From Lunatimonas salinarum (GTDB lineage: Bacteria > Bacteroidota > Bacteroidia > Cytophagales > Cyclobacteriaceae), in assembly GCF_017811155.1 (NCBI RefSeq), contig NZ_JACVCV010000004.1, positions 308,025-372,024 of the forward strand: a stretch of DNA of 64,000 bases. Reading direction: 5' to 3'. The translations under genes and the position numbers were made by a program. Below the pieces are notes generated by a model that was not told where the DNA came from, did not search any database, and saw only the letters and a list, made by a program, of their open reading frames with translations. This document shows, in pieces, positions 1-9,369 of the stretch. How positions within the stretch are numbered: position 1 is the first letter of the stretch; every line of letters starts with the position of its first letter.

Positions 1-154
1 TAGTCACCGCCAGCGCCGAACAAATTCCCAATACTTGGATAGTGATTGGGTTGTCGTCAACCAAGGGATCAGTGATCAATTTTTTTCGTCTTTTGGATAG
101 TAAAGGCTCTACTTCCTTTACGATACCTATTTTCTCAGCGGTTTCTGTACTCAT
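1..154 (-). CDS. nqrD: Na+-translocating NADH:quinone reductase subunit D (N-terminal part, cut by window edge)
   Basis: Only the first 51 codons are in the window. The ATG is at 154 and the frame runs open to base 1. The protein starts [12 protein letters not shown] and reaches LLSKRRKK, then [11 protein letters not shown] and [13 protein letters not shown]. Short NqrD proteins characteristically begin with such a basic stretch followed by an NP(I/V) motif and a first membrane helix. NqrD is a multi-spanning inner-membrane subunit that, with NqrE, holds an iron centre and carries electrons across the membrane. It sits 28 bp after nqrC in the usual A-B-C-D order, so nqrE and nqrF are expected just beyond the left edge. 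Confidence 0.9.
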   Translation of the reverse strand, partial: MSTETAEKIGIVKEVEPLLSKRRKKLITDPLVDDNPITIQVLGICSALAVT

Positions 155-182
155 CTTATATACAATTGAAACGTTCCAAAGT

Positions 183-950
183 TTAATTTAAAGCCATTGC
201 GTCCTGATTGGATTTTACCTTTTCCAAGTAAGCCTTATAATGGCCTAGGTACGCCTGCAACATGTTATTTACACCTACTGCTGTGATCGTAGCTCCCGAA
301 AGTCCATCCACCTTATGAGGGTCACCTGAATAGTCCTTTCCTTCTCCCTTCTGCATGGCAACAGATGCAAGGTTTCCACCTTCGTCAAACACCTTTTTGC
401 CTTCAAAACGGGCCTGCACATCTCCAGAGGTAATTCTAGCACCAAGCCCGGGAGTTTCACCGGCGTGGGCAAAAGTAACCCCTTCGATCGTATTTAAATC
501 CGTTTGAAGCGCCACATATCCCCAAATGTTATCCCACAGACCCGCACCATAAACTGGTAGGATATAGGCTTCAGCCGCATCTTGATTTCCTTCTTTGTGA
601 AATATAAAAACAGGGTAAAGTCTATCTTCGGGTGCCTTTTTGTAATTTCTACCCACATCAACCGACTCGGCAGTAACTGCCACGCCGTCCTGTTCAGTTA
701 CCTCGTCTCCCTTGATATTGACTACCTTGGAGGATATTCTGCTTTCATAGAAGGCATCTATCTCCTCGGCCTTCATTTTTCGGATTTCGTCGGACGATAC
801 CACCGCACCGAGTATTTGCTTTTTGGTATCCAAGGCCTCTGCCTTCTTCTGAATCGGCTTTAATACTTCTGCTGTTCCGGAAAGTAATAAGCCCAAAACG
901 ATGGTTAGGATTACAGAAAACGTAATCACATAAGCATTAGACTGTTGCAC
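183..950 (-). CDS. nqrC: Na+-translocating NADH:quinone reductase subunit C
   Basis: 255 residues. One N-terminal membrane helix (about 7-25) anchors a periplasmic FMN-binding domain. The flavinylation motif DGLSGAT ends at Thr221, the residue expected to carry FMN through a phosphoester bond made by ApbE. The [10 protein letters not shown] segment is typical of the FMN-binding fold. NqrC passes electrons between the Nqr iron/flavin centres. The start is GTG at 950 because no ATG lies near the N-terminus. It lies 14 bp inside the end of nqrB, which suggests coupled translation. Confidence 0.95.
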   Translation of the reverse strand: MQQSNAYVITFSVILTIVLGLLLSGTAEVLKPIQKKAEALDTKKQILGAVVSSDEIRKMKAEEIDAFYESRISSKVVNIKGDEVTEQDGVAVTAESVDVGRNYKKAPEDRLYPVFIFHKEGNQDAAEAYILPVYGAGLWDNIWGYVALQTDLNTIEGVTFAHAGETPGLGARITSGDVQARFEGKKVFDEGGNLASVAMQKGEGKDYSGDPHKVDGLSGATITAVGVNNMLQAYLGHYKAYLEKVKSNQDAMALN

Positions 951-2139
951 GTTGTAACCTCCTTTTTTTGTTTGCCTGAACTACATAATAATCAATGAGG
1001 GGAGCGAAGACATTCATAAATAGAACAGCTAACATAATTCCCTCAGGATACGCGGGGTTTGTTACCCGGATAATCACTGTCAATACACCAATCAGGAATC
1101 CATAAATCCATTTTCCAGTTTCTGTCTGAGCTGCCGATACAGGATCCGTGGCCATGAAGACAATTCCAAACGCCAATCCCCCCATTACCCAATGATATTG
1201 AGGAGGCATCGCCATGTATTCGTTAACCGCCAAAATATTCAAAATAAGTCCCATTACATAGGCCCCCGCAAATCCACTGAAGATGATTTTCCAGCTTGCT
1301 ACGCCCGTTCCGATCAAAATTGCAGCGCCTACTAGCGCCATTAAGGTGGAAGTCTCACCGATTGAACCAGGTATCCAACCCATAAACATATTGGCGAAAC
1401 TGAACATACCATCCCCTAACACTGAGTTATGTTTCGCCAATGCATCGGTCGCTGAAACACCGTCTACGCCGGCATTATAGGCAACCGCCAAGGCTGTCGC
1501 TCCAGAGTATCCATCGATCGGAGCCTTATCTCCCAGGTAAGTCCAGACCTGATCACCGGAAATTTGTGCCGGATAAGCGAAATACAAAAAAGCCCTTGCG
1601 GTCATGGCAACATTGAGGATATTCATCCCTGTTCCCCCGAAGACTTCCTTGCCCACCACTACCGCAAAGATGGTCGCTAGTCCCACCTGCCACAAGGGAA
1701 TATTTGGAGGCATCACCAGCGCTATCAACATGCCTGTCACCAAAAAACCCTCACTAATGGGGTGATTCCGGATCACGCAAAAGGTAAACTCCGTAGAGAG
1801 ACCTACCCCATAGGAAACAATCAAGATGGGTAGGACAGAGATCATTCCGATCAAGGCTTTATCCAGCCAAGTTGCCTCTTCACCCGTGACCAAGAAATGT
1901 TGATGTCCAACATTCAATATCCCAAATATCAACGCTGGAATCATCGCAATCACCACGGTAATCATGATTCGCTTCAAATCGGTCGCATCTTTGATTTGTG
2001 ACCCTTTTGAGCCCGTTACCAAATCCGGAGCAAATGCAATTGTGCGGTGACCCTCATACAGTGTGTAGAACTTCTCCCATTTGCCTCCCTTCTCAAAGTT
2101 TGGCTTAACACTATCGAACAGGTTTTGTAAAACTTTCAT
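937..2139 (-). CDS. nqrB: Na+-translocating NADH:quinone reductase subunit B
   Basis: 400 residues, a polytopic membrane protein of about ten helices. The covalent FMN motif DGYSGAT ends at Thr215, and GMNILNVAMTARAFLYF is a conserved helix of the family. NqrB holds covalent FMN and riboflavin and forms much of the Na+ path and quinone site. The length is typical. The ATG at 2139 is 3 bp after the nqrA stop, and the end overlaps nqrC by 14 bp, so the genes are one transcription unit. The family is close to RnfD, but the nqrA-B-C-D context fixes the call. Confidence 0.96.
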   Translation of the reverse strand: MKVLQNLFDSVKPNFEKGGKWEKFYTLYEGHRTIAFAPDLVTGSKGSQIKDATDLKRIMITVVIAMIPALIFGILNVGHQHFLVTGEEATWLDKALIGMISVLPILIVSYGVGLSTEFTFCVIRNHPISEGFLVTGMLIALVMPPNIPLWQVGLATIFAVVVGKEVFGGTGMNILNVAMTARAFLYFAYPAQISGDQVWTYLGDKAPIDGYSGATALAVAYNAGVDGVSATDALAKHNSVLGDGMFSFANMFMGWIPGSIGETSTLMALVGAAILIGTGVASWKIIFSGFAGAYVMGLILNILAVNEYMAMPPQYHWVMGGLAFGIVFMATDPVSAAQTETGKWIYGFLIGVLTVIIRVTNPAYPEGIMLAVLFMNVFAPLIDYYVVQANKKRRLQRATV

Positions 2140-2142
2140 ATC

Positions 2143-3507
2143 TTAACTATACATTAATAATTCGATACCACTTCTAAGTAACGCCTGTATTTCATTTTTC
2201 GAAGGGTCTATAAATTCGCATAGCGCCACATCTTCCTCCACCAGTTCATAGATGCCCAACTCTTCCATTTCATCGTAGTCGTTGGCATGGATTGCCTTAA
2301 ACAAGTATGTGGGAAGTATATCCATAGGCATCACTTTCTCAAAGGAACCGCTGATAACAAACGGCCGCTCTTCGCCATGGGTATTGGTATCTACTACATA
2401 CTCCTTGTCTCTACTTAGAAACGACAGCATGCCTATCGCCTTGTGAAAACTTAATTTCTTCGCGCTCGGTTTTAGCCATCCTAAAAATTCTTCGTAATCC
2501 CCTTCAGGAATAACCGTGATCTGATGGTCATAATAGCCCATGTACCCGTCAGGATTGATCTTGGAACCGGTAAGAACATTTCCGGAAATAATGCGCAGAT
2601 TATCCGATTTTGTGTTTCCTGCAACAAACGTATCCACGCAAGCACCTAAATAGGTATTTGTATAAGCCGCCTTTTTGAGTTCTGAGCCGGTAAGCGCAAC
2701 CACCTTTGAGGCATCATACACCCCTTTGAGAAAAAGTTTACCGATCTGGATCACACCATATGGACTTACGGTCCATACGATCTCGCCTTTGTTGATGGGG
2801 TCAATGTGGTGAATTTGTACGCCAACGTTCCCCGCTGGGTGAGGACCCGAAAATTTGTTAATCTCTGCACCTTTTACATTGGTAAACGCGGCAGGAGCGG
2901 TTCCCTCTGCATTGAGACCCAAGAAGACTTTCCCCTTGGTTAATCTCTTCAATACATCAATCCCAGTTTGAAAGGCTTGCTCTTGCCCTTTGAAAAGAAT
3001 TTCATAGTCGGGAGCTAAAGGATGACTATCAAAGCCTGAAATAAAAATAGCCCTTGGTTCATCAGCGGGATTAGCTATTACACCAAAAGGGCGTTGGATC
3101 AATTGAGGCCAAACACCGCTCAGAGTCATTTGGTCAATTAGTTTCTCTCGGCTTGCCGACTGAATATCAGCCGCAGAAAGTTTTTCGAAGGACTCGAATT
3201 CGATTTCGCTATCCGCCAAAATCTTTATCTCAAGAAGTTTTCTTTTCTCTCCCCGCTTGACTTCGACCACTTCGCCGGACACCGGTGCCACGAACTGCAC
3301 CTTCTCCATCTTCTTATCAAATAATAGCGGGGTACCTGCTTTCACTGTATCCCCTTCTTTGACTAGCACCTTGGGCCTCTCCATTCCAAGGAAGTCTGTC
3401 GGCTTGATAGCGAAGGTTTTAACCGTAGGAAAACTTTCAACCTTTTTCTCAGCTTTCCCGGCTAAATTTATATCAAACCCTTTCTTTAGCTTTACTAGTT
3501 TTGACAT
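2143..3507 (-). CDS. nqrA: Na+-translocating NADH:quinone reductase subunit A
   Basis: 454 residues, usual length for NqrA. This is the soluble, cytoplasmic-side subunit of the Na+-pumping NADH dehydrogenase and contributes to quinone binding. It has no membrane helix. The N-terminal barrel-sandwich part (about 1-95, with VKEGDTVKAGTPLLFDK and FVAPVSGEVVEVKRGEKR) is the biotinyl/lipoyl-like fold shared with RnfC. The middle carries IFISGFDSHPLAPDY. The C-terminal part is NqrA-specific and lacks the RnfC 4Fe-4S motifs. It is the first gene of the operon, and a TAGATTTG promoter box lies about 40 bp upstream. Confidence 0.96.
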   Translation of the reverse strand: MSKLVKLKKGFDINLAGKAEKKVESFPTVKTFAIKPTDFLGMERPKVLVKEGDTVKAGTPLLFDKKMEKVQFVAPVSGEVVEVKRGEKRKLLEIKILADSEIEFESFEKLSAADIQSASREKLIDQMTLSGVWPQLIQRPFGVIANPADEPRAIFISGFDSHPLAPDYEILFKGQEQAFQTGIDVLKRLTKGKVFLGLNAEGTAPAAFTNVKGAEINKFSGPHPAGNVGVQIHHIDPINKGEIVWTVSPYGVIQIGKLFLKGVYDASKVVALTGSELKKAAYTNTYLGACVDTFVAGNTKSDNLRIISGNVLTGSKINPDGYMGYYDHQITVIPEGDYEEFLGWLKPSAKKLSFHKAIGMLSFLSRDKEYVVDTNTHGEERPFVISGSFEKVMPMDILPTYLFKAIHANDYDEMEELGIYELVEEDVALCEFIDPSKNEIQALLRSGIELLMYS

Positions 3508-3547
3508 ATTTGAATTTTAGAACTACATGATCCTTTGAAAAACGGCT

Positions 3548-3555
3548 CAAATCTA
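3548..3555 (-). promoter_or_regulatory. -7 promoter box of the nqr operon
   Basis: On the minus strand the sequence is TAGATTTG, an exact match to the Bacteroidota -7 element TAnnTTTG. A start of transcription about 7 bp downstream would leave a leader of roughly 35 nt before the nqrA ATG at 3507. No convincing -33 TTTG is seen at the expected 19-21 bp spacing. Confidence 0.5.
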
Positions 3556-3639
3556 ATAAATTACATCAGTTATTAGAAGTTAAATCCGCTATTTATTGCA
3601 TGCTGTGCCATGTTTGCACAGACTCAAATACTTACTTCA

Positions 3640-4539
3640 CTATTGTGCGAAAACGGTTTTATCCTCGAGGCTTTGAATAAAGTCCCTGAGCCGTTCCATT
3701 AACCACATCGGGGTGGATGTAGCTCCACAAATACCTATTTTTGAAGCCCCTTCAAACCAGGAAGGATCAATTTCGTCTTCATTCTCCACGAAATAGCTTC
3801 TGCTATTCACCTGCTGACATACTTGGTAGAGTGCCCGCCCATTGGAGCTTTTCTTTCCTGACACAAACACAATCACATCATTCTCAGCGGCAAATCTCAA
3901 AAGCTGCGGTTCCCGGTTGGATACCTGCCGGCAAATGGAATCATTGGCATTAAAATCAACCTCTGTAAGCGTTCCCTTGGCCTCTCGGATACGGTCCGCT
4001 ATCTTTTCCTTGAGGGCATAGAAGCCCTTGGTGCTCTTGGTAGTCTGACTGAACAAGGTAACCGGCCTGCTAAAATCCACACGATCCAAGTCAGCATCGT
4101 CCATCACGACAATCGCCTTCTCCAAGGTCTGCCCCGTCAACCCAATCACCTCAGCATGCCCTTTCTTGCCATAAATGACGATTTGTCCCTGCTCTCGCTC
4201 CATCTTGTCAAAGGCCGTCTTTACCCGATGTTGCAACTTGAGTACCACAGGACAGGAAGCATCGATCAACTCAATGTTATTCTCTATTGCCAGTTTGTAC
4301 GTCTCGGGCGGCTCGCCATGGGCCCGGATGAGCACTTTGCAATCCGACAAGCACTTAAGTTGCTCCCGATCAATCACCTTTAGGCCCTTTTCACGAAGCC
4401 TTTTCACTTCCATATCGTTATGGACGATGTCTCCTAGGCAATAGAGCGTGTTTTCACCCTCCATTTCATCTTCGGCCATTTGGATAGCATACTCTACCCC
4501 AAAACAGTAACCCGAATTCTGATCAATTGTTACTTCCAT
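3640..4539 (-). CDS. ispH: 4-hydroxy-3-methylbut-2-enyl diphosphate reductase
   Basis: Last enzyme of the MEP isoprenoid pathway: reduces HMBPP to IPP and DMAPP using a [4Fe-4S] cluster. With the ATG at 4539 the protein has 299 residues. The three cluster cysteines fall at Cys12 (SGYCFGV), Cys96 (DASCPVV) and Cys203 (DSICR), with substrate residues His40, His74, His128 and Glu130. Cys12, His74 and Cys96 match the numbering of E. coli IspH, which favours this start. An in-frame TTG at 4554 overlapping the cmk stop would add five residues (MNNKG) and is the alternative. It is the second gene of a cmk-ispH unit. Confidence 0.95.
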   Translation of the reverse strand: MEVTIDQNSGYCFGVEYAIQMAEDEMEGENTLYCLGDIVHNDMEVKRLREKGLKVIDREQLKCLSDCKVLIRAHGEPPETYKLAIENNIELIDASCPVVLKLQHRVKTAFDKMEREQGQIVIYGKKGHAEVIGLTGQTLEKAIVVMDDADLDRVDFSRPVTLFSQTTKSTKGFYALKEKIADRIREAKGTLTEVDFNANDSICRQVSNREPQLLRFAAENDVIVFVSGKKSSNGRALYQVCQQVNSRSYFVENEDEIDPSWFEGASKIGICGATSTPMWLMERLRDFIQSLEDKTVFAQ

Positions 4540-4550
4540 GCCTTTATTGT

Positions 4551-5228
4551 TCAATTCATTTTTTGGCCCGCAAGCTCCAATATCTTTGTCACTTGCTCTT
4601 CAAACCTCAGGTCACTAGTATCTATCTCCACCGCATCTATAGCTTTTACCAAGGGGCTCTCTGCTCTCGTACTATCCATATGGTCCCGCTTCGCTAGATT
4701 ATCCCTGATCTGGGCCAAGTCTGCAGACTGACCCCGTTCCTTAAGTTCATTTAATCTACGTTCAGCCCGCACTTCAAGTTTTGCAGACATAAAGACTTTT
4801 AGCTCCGCATGGGGAAATACGACCGTGCCTATGTCGCGCCCATCCATCACTACCCCTTTGTCAGCACCCAACCTTCGCTGCTTAGCTACCAATGCCTGCC
4901 TCACCTCTTTGATTTTGCTCACTTCGCTGACAGACTCTGTGACCTCCATACCCCTAATCTCATCCTCCACATCTTGGCCATTTAAAAAAATTCGCTGAGT
5001 ACCATCTGCTTCGTTGACATGAAAATCGATATTTACCCGCTCTAAAGATTGCCGAATTTGCTCAATATTCCGTAAATTGGTGTGCTGGTTCAAAAAATGA
5101 AGCGTCACTGCTCTATACATGGCCCCTGAATCGATGTAAGCATACTTCAACGCTTGTGCCACCGATTTTGCTGTGGTGCTTTTTCCGCATCCAGAAAGGC
5201 CATCTATAGCGATAATGATTTTTTTCAT
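4551..5228 (-). CDS. cmk: Cytidylate kinase
   Basis: 225 residues, usual length. It phosphorylates CMP and dCMP to the diphosphates with ATP. The P-loop is GLSGCGKST (about 10-18), followed by AYIDSGAMYRAV, the CMP-binding segment typical of bacterial Cmk, and VMDGRDIGTVVFP, the family signature, near residue 125. The lid-like region ERRLNELKERG follows. The gene is immediately upstream of ispH, a pairing seen in several Bacteroidota; the stop overlaps the possible TTG start of ispH. A TATATTTG promoter box lies about 40 bp upstream. Confidence 0.95.
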   Translation of the reverse strand: MKKIIIAIDGLSGCGKSTTAKSVAQALKYAYIDSGAMYRAVTLHFLNQHTNLRNIEQIRQSLERVNIDFHVNEADGTQRIFLNGQDVEDEIRGMEVTESVSEVSKIKEVRQALVAKQRRLGADKGVVMDGRDIGTVVFPHAELKVFMSAKLEVRAERRLNELKERGQSADLAQIRDNLAKRDHMDSTRAESPLVKAIDAVEIDTSDLRFEEQVTKILELAGQKMN

Positions 5229-5268
5229 TAAGGAAAAGTAGCTTTGACGTCGATTGAATATTCGGCTG

Positions 5269-5276
5269 CAAATATA
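5269..5276 (-). promoter_or_regulatory. -7 promoter box of cmk-ispH
   Basis: The minus strand reads TATATTTG, an exact TAnnTTTG match. Predicted transcription start near 5263 gives a leader of about 35 nt before the cmk ATG. No clear -33 element is visible. Confidence 0.45.
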
Positions 5277-5360
5277 GTAGTTTTAAATAGATTACGGATA
5301 CATTGAACCCATTTAGAATTTTTTATTTGTCAACGATGCTTGAATTTTATTTTGCTATTT

Positions 5361-7022
5361 ATGAAAAAAAGACCTACTGACAATAAGATCGTTAACGTTT
5401 CGGGGCAATACGTAGACATTTACCATAAAGTCATTTACCCCGCTGAAGTTGGTATTCACCGAGGACGGATCGCTTCTATAAAACGGCTATCCACCGCACC
5501 GCAACAGTATATGCTTCCCGGGTTTATTGATGCTCATGTCCACATAGAATCCTCCTTGTTGGTTCCTTCTGAGTTTGCACGACTGGCGGTGGTCCATGGC
5601 ACTGTCGCCACCGTATCGGATCCTCACGAAATCGCCAACGTATGCGGTATGGATGGAGTGACCTACATGATCGAAAACGGCTCTTCCGTCAATTTTAAAT
5701 TTTACTTCGGTGCCCCCTCTTGTGTCCCTGCTACCATTTTTGAGACCGCCGGTGCTGCCATTGGGACGTCGGAAATCGCTGAACTGCTAGCCGATAATCG
5801 CATCAAATACCTCGCAGAAATGATGAACTGGCCGGGGGTAATCAACCGGGACGAAAACGTTATGCAAAAAATCGCACTCGCTAAAAAGGCAGGCAAACCA
5901 ATCGATGGTCATGCACCGGGATTGACAGGGGAAGCTGCCGCAGCCTATATAGCCGGTGGCATGAGTACCGACCACGAATGCTTTAACTACGAAGAGGCTG
6001 AATTTAAAATCAAACAGGGAATGAAGGTCGCCATTCGAGAAGGCAGCGCTGCAAAAAACTTTGACGCGCTGATTGACCTGATAGATCGGTACCCTGAAAG
6101 CATCATGTTTTGCTCAGACGATAAACATCCGGATAGCCTGATTGAAGGGCATATCAACCAACTGGTAGCGCGAGCAATTGACCGGGGAAAAGACCTATTT
6201 GATGTGTTACGTGCCGCCTGCCTCGCACCCATAGCTCATTACGGTTTGGACGTGGGCACTCTCCGTGAAGGCGACCCTGCTGACTTCATCGTCGTAGAAG
6301 ACTTAGAAAGGTTTTCCGTACTGGCAACCTACATCAACGGAGTGATGGTAGCCAATAAACACGAAAGCCTGATACCTTCTGTAAAGACCACATCAATCAA
6401 TCGGTTTACCGCAGACCCTATCCACGAAGCCTCGCTCATCATCCAAGATAAACAAAAAGATGTCCGGGTAATTGTAGCAGAAGCCGGTCAGTTGGTTACC
6501 AAACAAACTTGGGCAACCCTCACAGCTGTCAATGGCAACCTTGTCTCGGATACTACACAGGATATACTCAAAATAGCTGTAATCAACCGATACAAAAAAG
6601 CCCCACCCGCTTTGGGATTTATCCAGAACTTTGGGTTAAAAAAAGGTGCAATCGCCTCATCGGTGGCCCATGACTCCCATAATCTCGTAGTCGTCGGAAC
6701 CAATGAACGGGACATGGCAAATGCTGTGAACGCTATCATTGCCCAAAAAGGCGGACTTTCCCTCTGTGACAGCGAAATCTGCAAAACCCTTCCCCTTCCT
6801 GTTGCCGGATTGATGACTACCGATGATGCCTTTCTCACCGCCGCCCGCTACACCGAGCTGGACAGGCTGGCAAAGGAACGACTAGGCTCCACATTGGGTT
6901 CTCCCTACATGACCTTGAGTTTTATGGCTTTATTGGTGATCCCTGAGTTAAAACTCAGCGACAAAGGCCTTTTTGACGGAAAATCATTTAACTTCGTTTC
7001 CTTATATAACGACTTGAATTAG
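5361..7022 (+). CDS. ade: Adenine deaminase
   Basis: Converts adenine to hypoxanthine and ammonia in purine salvage. The amidohydrolase fold is clear: metal motif GFIDAHVHIESS near residue 60, then SDPHEIANV, HAPGL, STDHECF and the CSDDKHPD loop. The C-terminal adenine-deaminase domain has VAHDSHNLVVVG and GGLSLCD. Starting at the ATG of MKKRPTDNK gives 553 residues, the usual length; a TTG 21 bp upstream would add seven hydrophobic residues that do not belong to the family. It is 18 bp before a histidine kinase gene and probably shares its transcript. The NCS1-type permease at 19.5 kb could be related to purine uptake, but the two loci are not adjacent. Confidence 0.93.
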   Translation: MKKRPTDNKIVNVSGQYVDIYHKVIYPAEVGIHRGRIASIKRLSTAPQQYMLPGFIDAHVHIESSLLVPSEFARLAVVHGTVATVSDPHEIANVCGMDGVTYMIENGSSVNFKFYFGAPSCVPATIFETAGAAIGTSEIAELLADNRIKYLAEMMNWPGVINRDENVMQKIALAKKAGKPIDGHAPGLTGEAAAAYIAGGMSTDHECFNYEEAEFKIKQGMKVAIREGSAAKNFDALIDLIDRYPESIMFCSDDKHPDSLIEGHINQLVARAIDRGKDLFDVLRAACLAPIAHYGLDVGTLREGDPADFIVVEDLERFSVLATYINGVMVANKHESLIPSVKTTSINRFTADPIHEASLIIQDKQKDVRVIVAEAGQLVTKQTWATLTAVNGNLVSDTTQDILKIAVINRYKKAPPALGFIQNFGLKKGAIASSVAHDSHNLVVVGTNERDMANAVNAIIAQKGGLSLCDSEICKTLPLPVAGLMTTDDAFLTAARYTELDRLAKERLGSTLGSPYMTLSFMALLVIPELKLSDKGLFDGKSFNFVSLYNDLN

Positions 7023-7040
7023 AAAGTTATTCCTCGGTAC

Positions 7041-8381
7041 ATGGTCAATTGGAATAGAATAGTGGAGCAACTTAAGTCTTGGTTTTTTTGGCACCGGACC
7101 CCGGTGATGGAAAAACAGATATTTAACTCCATGCTGTTTATTATTGCCATATACCTAGTTGCCATGGGTATTCTCAATGTTTTTTTAAATCAACCCGGGC
7201 TTACGTTGATCTCTTTTTTCACCTTGGTGCCTCTGGCATGTGTCTATTATTTGGTTCGTATAAAGAACCGGTACCGGCTATCCCTTTACCTTTTTGGTGG
7301 GCTCAGCTATCCGCTTATTGCGGCCAATTTTTTCCTGAACGACGGCATCCTCGGGCCAACATCCTACATTTTCATCCTCATGAACGTGGTATTGATCAGT
7401 ATCGCACCACTCAAAATGATTTCTGGATGGACCGCTGTCAACATAGTTTTCTTTGTGGTGCTTTATTACATTGGAACTTATCATTCGGATTGGATCCCAA
7501 GCAACTATATTTCGGAAAACTACCTGTTTATCGATCATATACTTACCTATATTGGCTCGTTACTTGGCATTACGCTTCTTTTAACCACTATCAAACAATA
7601 TTACCATTTTCAAAAATCAGAGGCGGAATTCAAACGGAACGAATTGGCCCTGCTTAACCGAGACTTGAATAATCTCAATCAGCAAAAAGATAAGATCATC
7701 GCCATTATCGTGCATGACTTGAAAAACCCGCTTAACTCAATCCTACAAACCTTAGAACTGATTGATCAGGCGGGGGATCTGACTCCGGAAGAGCTGAACT
7801 TTATTCATAGTGAATTGCTGAAAAACACCAAAAGGACCTACCTAATGATGGAGAACATCCTGGAATGGTCCTCATTTGAACTAAACAACACACAGAATCG
7901 TGTCCGACAAATTGACCTGAAAGGGCTCCTAAAAGACACCTTGGACATTATGGCATCTATTGCGGCCCAAAAACAACTAACCTTGCATGTAAACTTTAAC
8001 GGAAACCCCGAAGTACATGGCGAAACAGATCGTGTGCTACTCATCGCCCGAAACCTGATCCAAAATGCCATTAAGTTTTCCAATCAGGGCGGCTCAATCT
8101 GGCTGGAAGTAAGCAGCGACGACGGACAAATCATTATTTCGGTAAAAGATAATGGAATAGGGATTTCGGAGCACAAACTCAATGACCTCTTTCAGTTAGA
8201 AATCAAGCCTACCTACGGTACGGCCAACGAGAAAGGCACAGGAATGGGTCTCCATATCTGTTACCAAAATGCCATGAAGCTCGGAGGCACACTCGAAGTA
8301 CGCAGCAAAGGGGGAGTGGGCAGTACCTTCACGCTTCGCTTTCCGGACAACCTAGAGGAGACCCCAAAAACGCTTAGCTAG
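7041..8381 (+). CDS. Membrane sensor histidine kinase
   Basis: 446 residues. Residues 30-185 hold about six membrane helices with short loops and no large periplasmic domain, a 7TM/5TM-type sensor region. A coiled linker (190-218) leads to a HisKA domain with IVHDLKNPLNS and phosphoacceptor His225. The HATPase domain has the N box NLIQNAIKF, G1 VKDNGIGIS and G2 NEKGTGMGLHI. It is therefore an orthodox kinase with no receiver; its response regulator is not in the neighbourhood. It follows ade by 18 bp and converges with ypdA, overlapping its end by 8 bp. The signal sensed cannot be read from the sequence. Confidence 0.9.
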   Translation: MVNWNRIVEQLKSWFFWHRTPVMEKQIFNSMLFIIAIYLVAMGILNVFLNQPGLTLISFFTLVPLACVYYLVRIKNRYRLSLYLFGGLSYPLIAANFFLNDGILGPTSYIFILMNVVLISIAPLKMISGWTAVNIVFFVVLYYIGTYHSDWIPSNYISENYLFIDHILTYIGSLLGITLLLTTIKQYYHFQKSEAEFKRNELALLNRDLNNLNQQKDKIIAIIVHDLKNPLNSILQTLELIDQAGDLTPEELNFIHSELLKNTKRTYLMMENILEWSSFELNNTQNRVRQIDLKGLLKDTLDIMASIAAQKQLTLHVNFNGNPEVHGETDRVLLIARNLIQNAIKFSNQGGSIWLEVSSDDGQIIISVKDNGIGISEHKLNDLFQLEIKPTYGTANEKGTGMGLHICYQNAMKLGGTLEVRSKGGVGSTFTLRFPDNLEETPKTLS

Positions 8382-9366
8382 TCCCCTGCTTTTTCCCTAC
8401 GATATCATTCATGATATAGGAAGCGTGCACAATGGTATTTTCAATAAAAAACTCGCGGGTGTTAAGACCTCCGCAAACTACCCCCGCCAGGTAAAGCCCA
8501 GGAACGTTTGATTCCTGACTTTGATTATCATAGCAAGGCTTTTTATGCTCATCTAAGCTAAGCTCGACCCCCAACTGGTCAAGCAAGGCAAAATTGGGTC
8601 TATAACCCGTCATGGCCAGTACAAAATCATTGGGCACCTTTACAGGTCCTTCTGGGGTTTTAATCGAAACGTTATCGGGTTCAATGGCAGCGATGGTGGC
8701 ATTGAAATACGCCTTTATGGATCCTTCTTTAATGCGATTTTCGATATCCGGGAGCACCCAGTATTTGACCGTTTGGTCAATGGTAGGCTTCATCACCACC
8801 ATGGTCACTTCAGCGCCTTTACGCCAGGTCTCCAAGGCTACATCTACCGCCGAATTTCCACCGCCGACCACCATTACTTTTTGCCCAATGTAGGGCCAAG
8901 GCTCTTTGTAATAATGCGATACTTTAGGCAATTCTTCACCTGGCACCGACATCTTATTTGGAAGGTCATAAAAACCGGTGGCCATTACCAAATGGGCTGC
9001 ACGGTAAGAGGCTTTGTTCGTGATAACTTCAAACGTCCCGTTTGGATTCTTGGTCAATTTAAGTGCTTCTTCGTAGAGGTGTATCTTTAGCCGATAATGC
9101 TTCACAATGCGCCTATAATATTCCAGCGCCTCTGTACGCGTCGGCTTATTGGCTATGGACATAAAAGGAATATCAGCCATTTCCAACTTCTCGGAAGTAG
9201 AAAAAAAGGTCATATTTGAGGGGTAATGAAAAATCGAATTCGTGAGAACACCCTTTTCTATGATTAGGTAATTCAACCCTTTTCGTTCGGCTTCTACACC
9301 GCAGGCGATGCCAATCGGCCCACCTCCTATGATCAACACATCCAGTTTATCCATATCGCTTTCCAT
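8374..9366 (-). CDS. ypdA: YpdA-type flavoprotein disulfide reductase (putative bacillithiol disulfide reductase)
   Basis: 330 residues. The FAD dinucleotide site is IIGGGPIGIACG near residue 10, and the NADPH site VVGGGNSAVDVALETW lies near 165. A third motif, LAMTGYRPNF, precedes the C-terminal GLYLAGVVCGG. There is no CxxC redox pair as in thioredoxin reductase, which fits the YpdA family; members reduce bacillithiol disulfide with NADPH in bacteria that use this thiol. The ATG at 9366 is followed by a second in-frame ATG four codons later (MDKLDV), which is the equally likely start. It is 3 bp after the NRDE gene, in one operon. Confidence 0.85.
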   Translation of the reverse strand: MESDMDKLDVLIIGGGPIGIACGVEAERKGLNYLIIEKGVLTNSIFHYPSNMTFFSTSEKLEMADIPFMSIANKPTRTEALEYYRRIVKHYRLKIHLYEEALKLTKNPNGTFEVITNKASYRAAHLVMATGFYDLPNKMSVPGEELPKVSHYYKEPWPYIGQKVMVVGGGNSAVDVALETWRKGAEVTMVVMKPTIDQTVKYWVLPDIENRIKEGSIKAYFNATIAAIEPDNVSIKTPEGPVKVPNDFVLAMTGYRPNFALLDQLGVELSLDEHKKPCYDNQSQESNVPGLYLAGVVCGGLNTREFFIENTIVHASYIMNDIVGKKQGTS

Positions 9367-9369
9367 TAC

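Noticed and set aside
4540-4554. TTG start of ispH overlapping the cmk stop
   Set aside because: The ATG at 4539 gives Cys12, His74 and Cys96 in E. coli numbering; the extra MNNKG is not part of the family. It remains possible as a coupled start.
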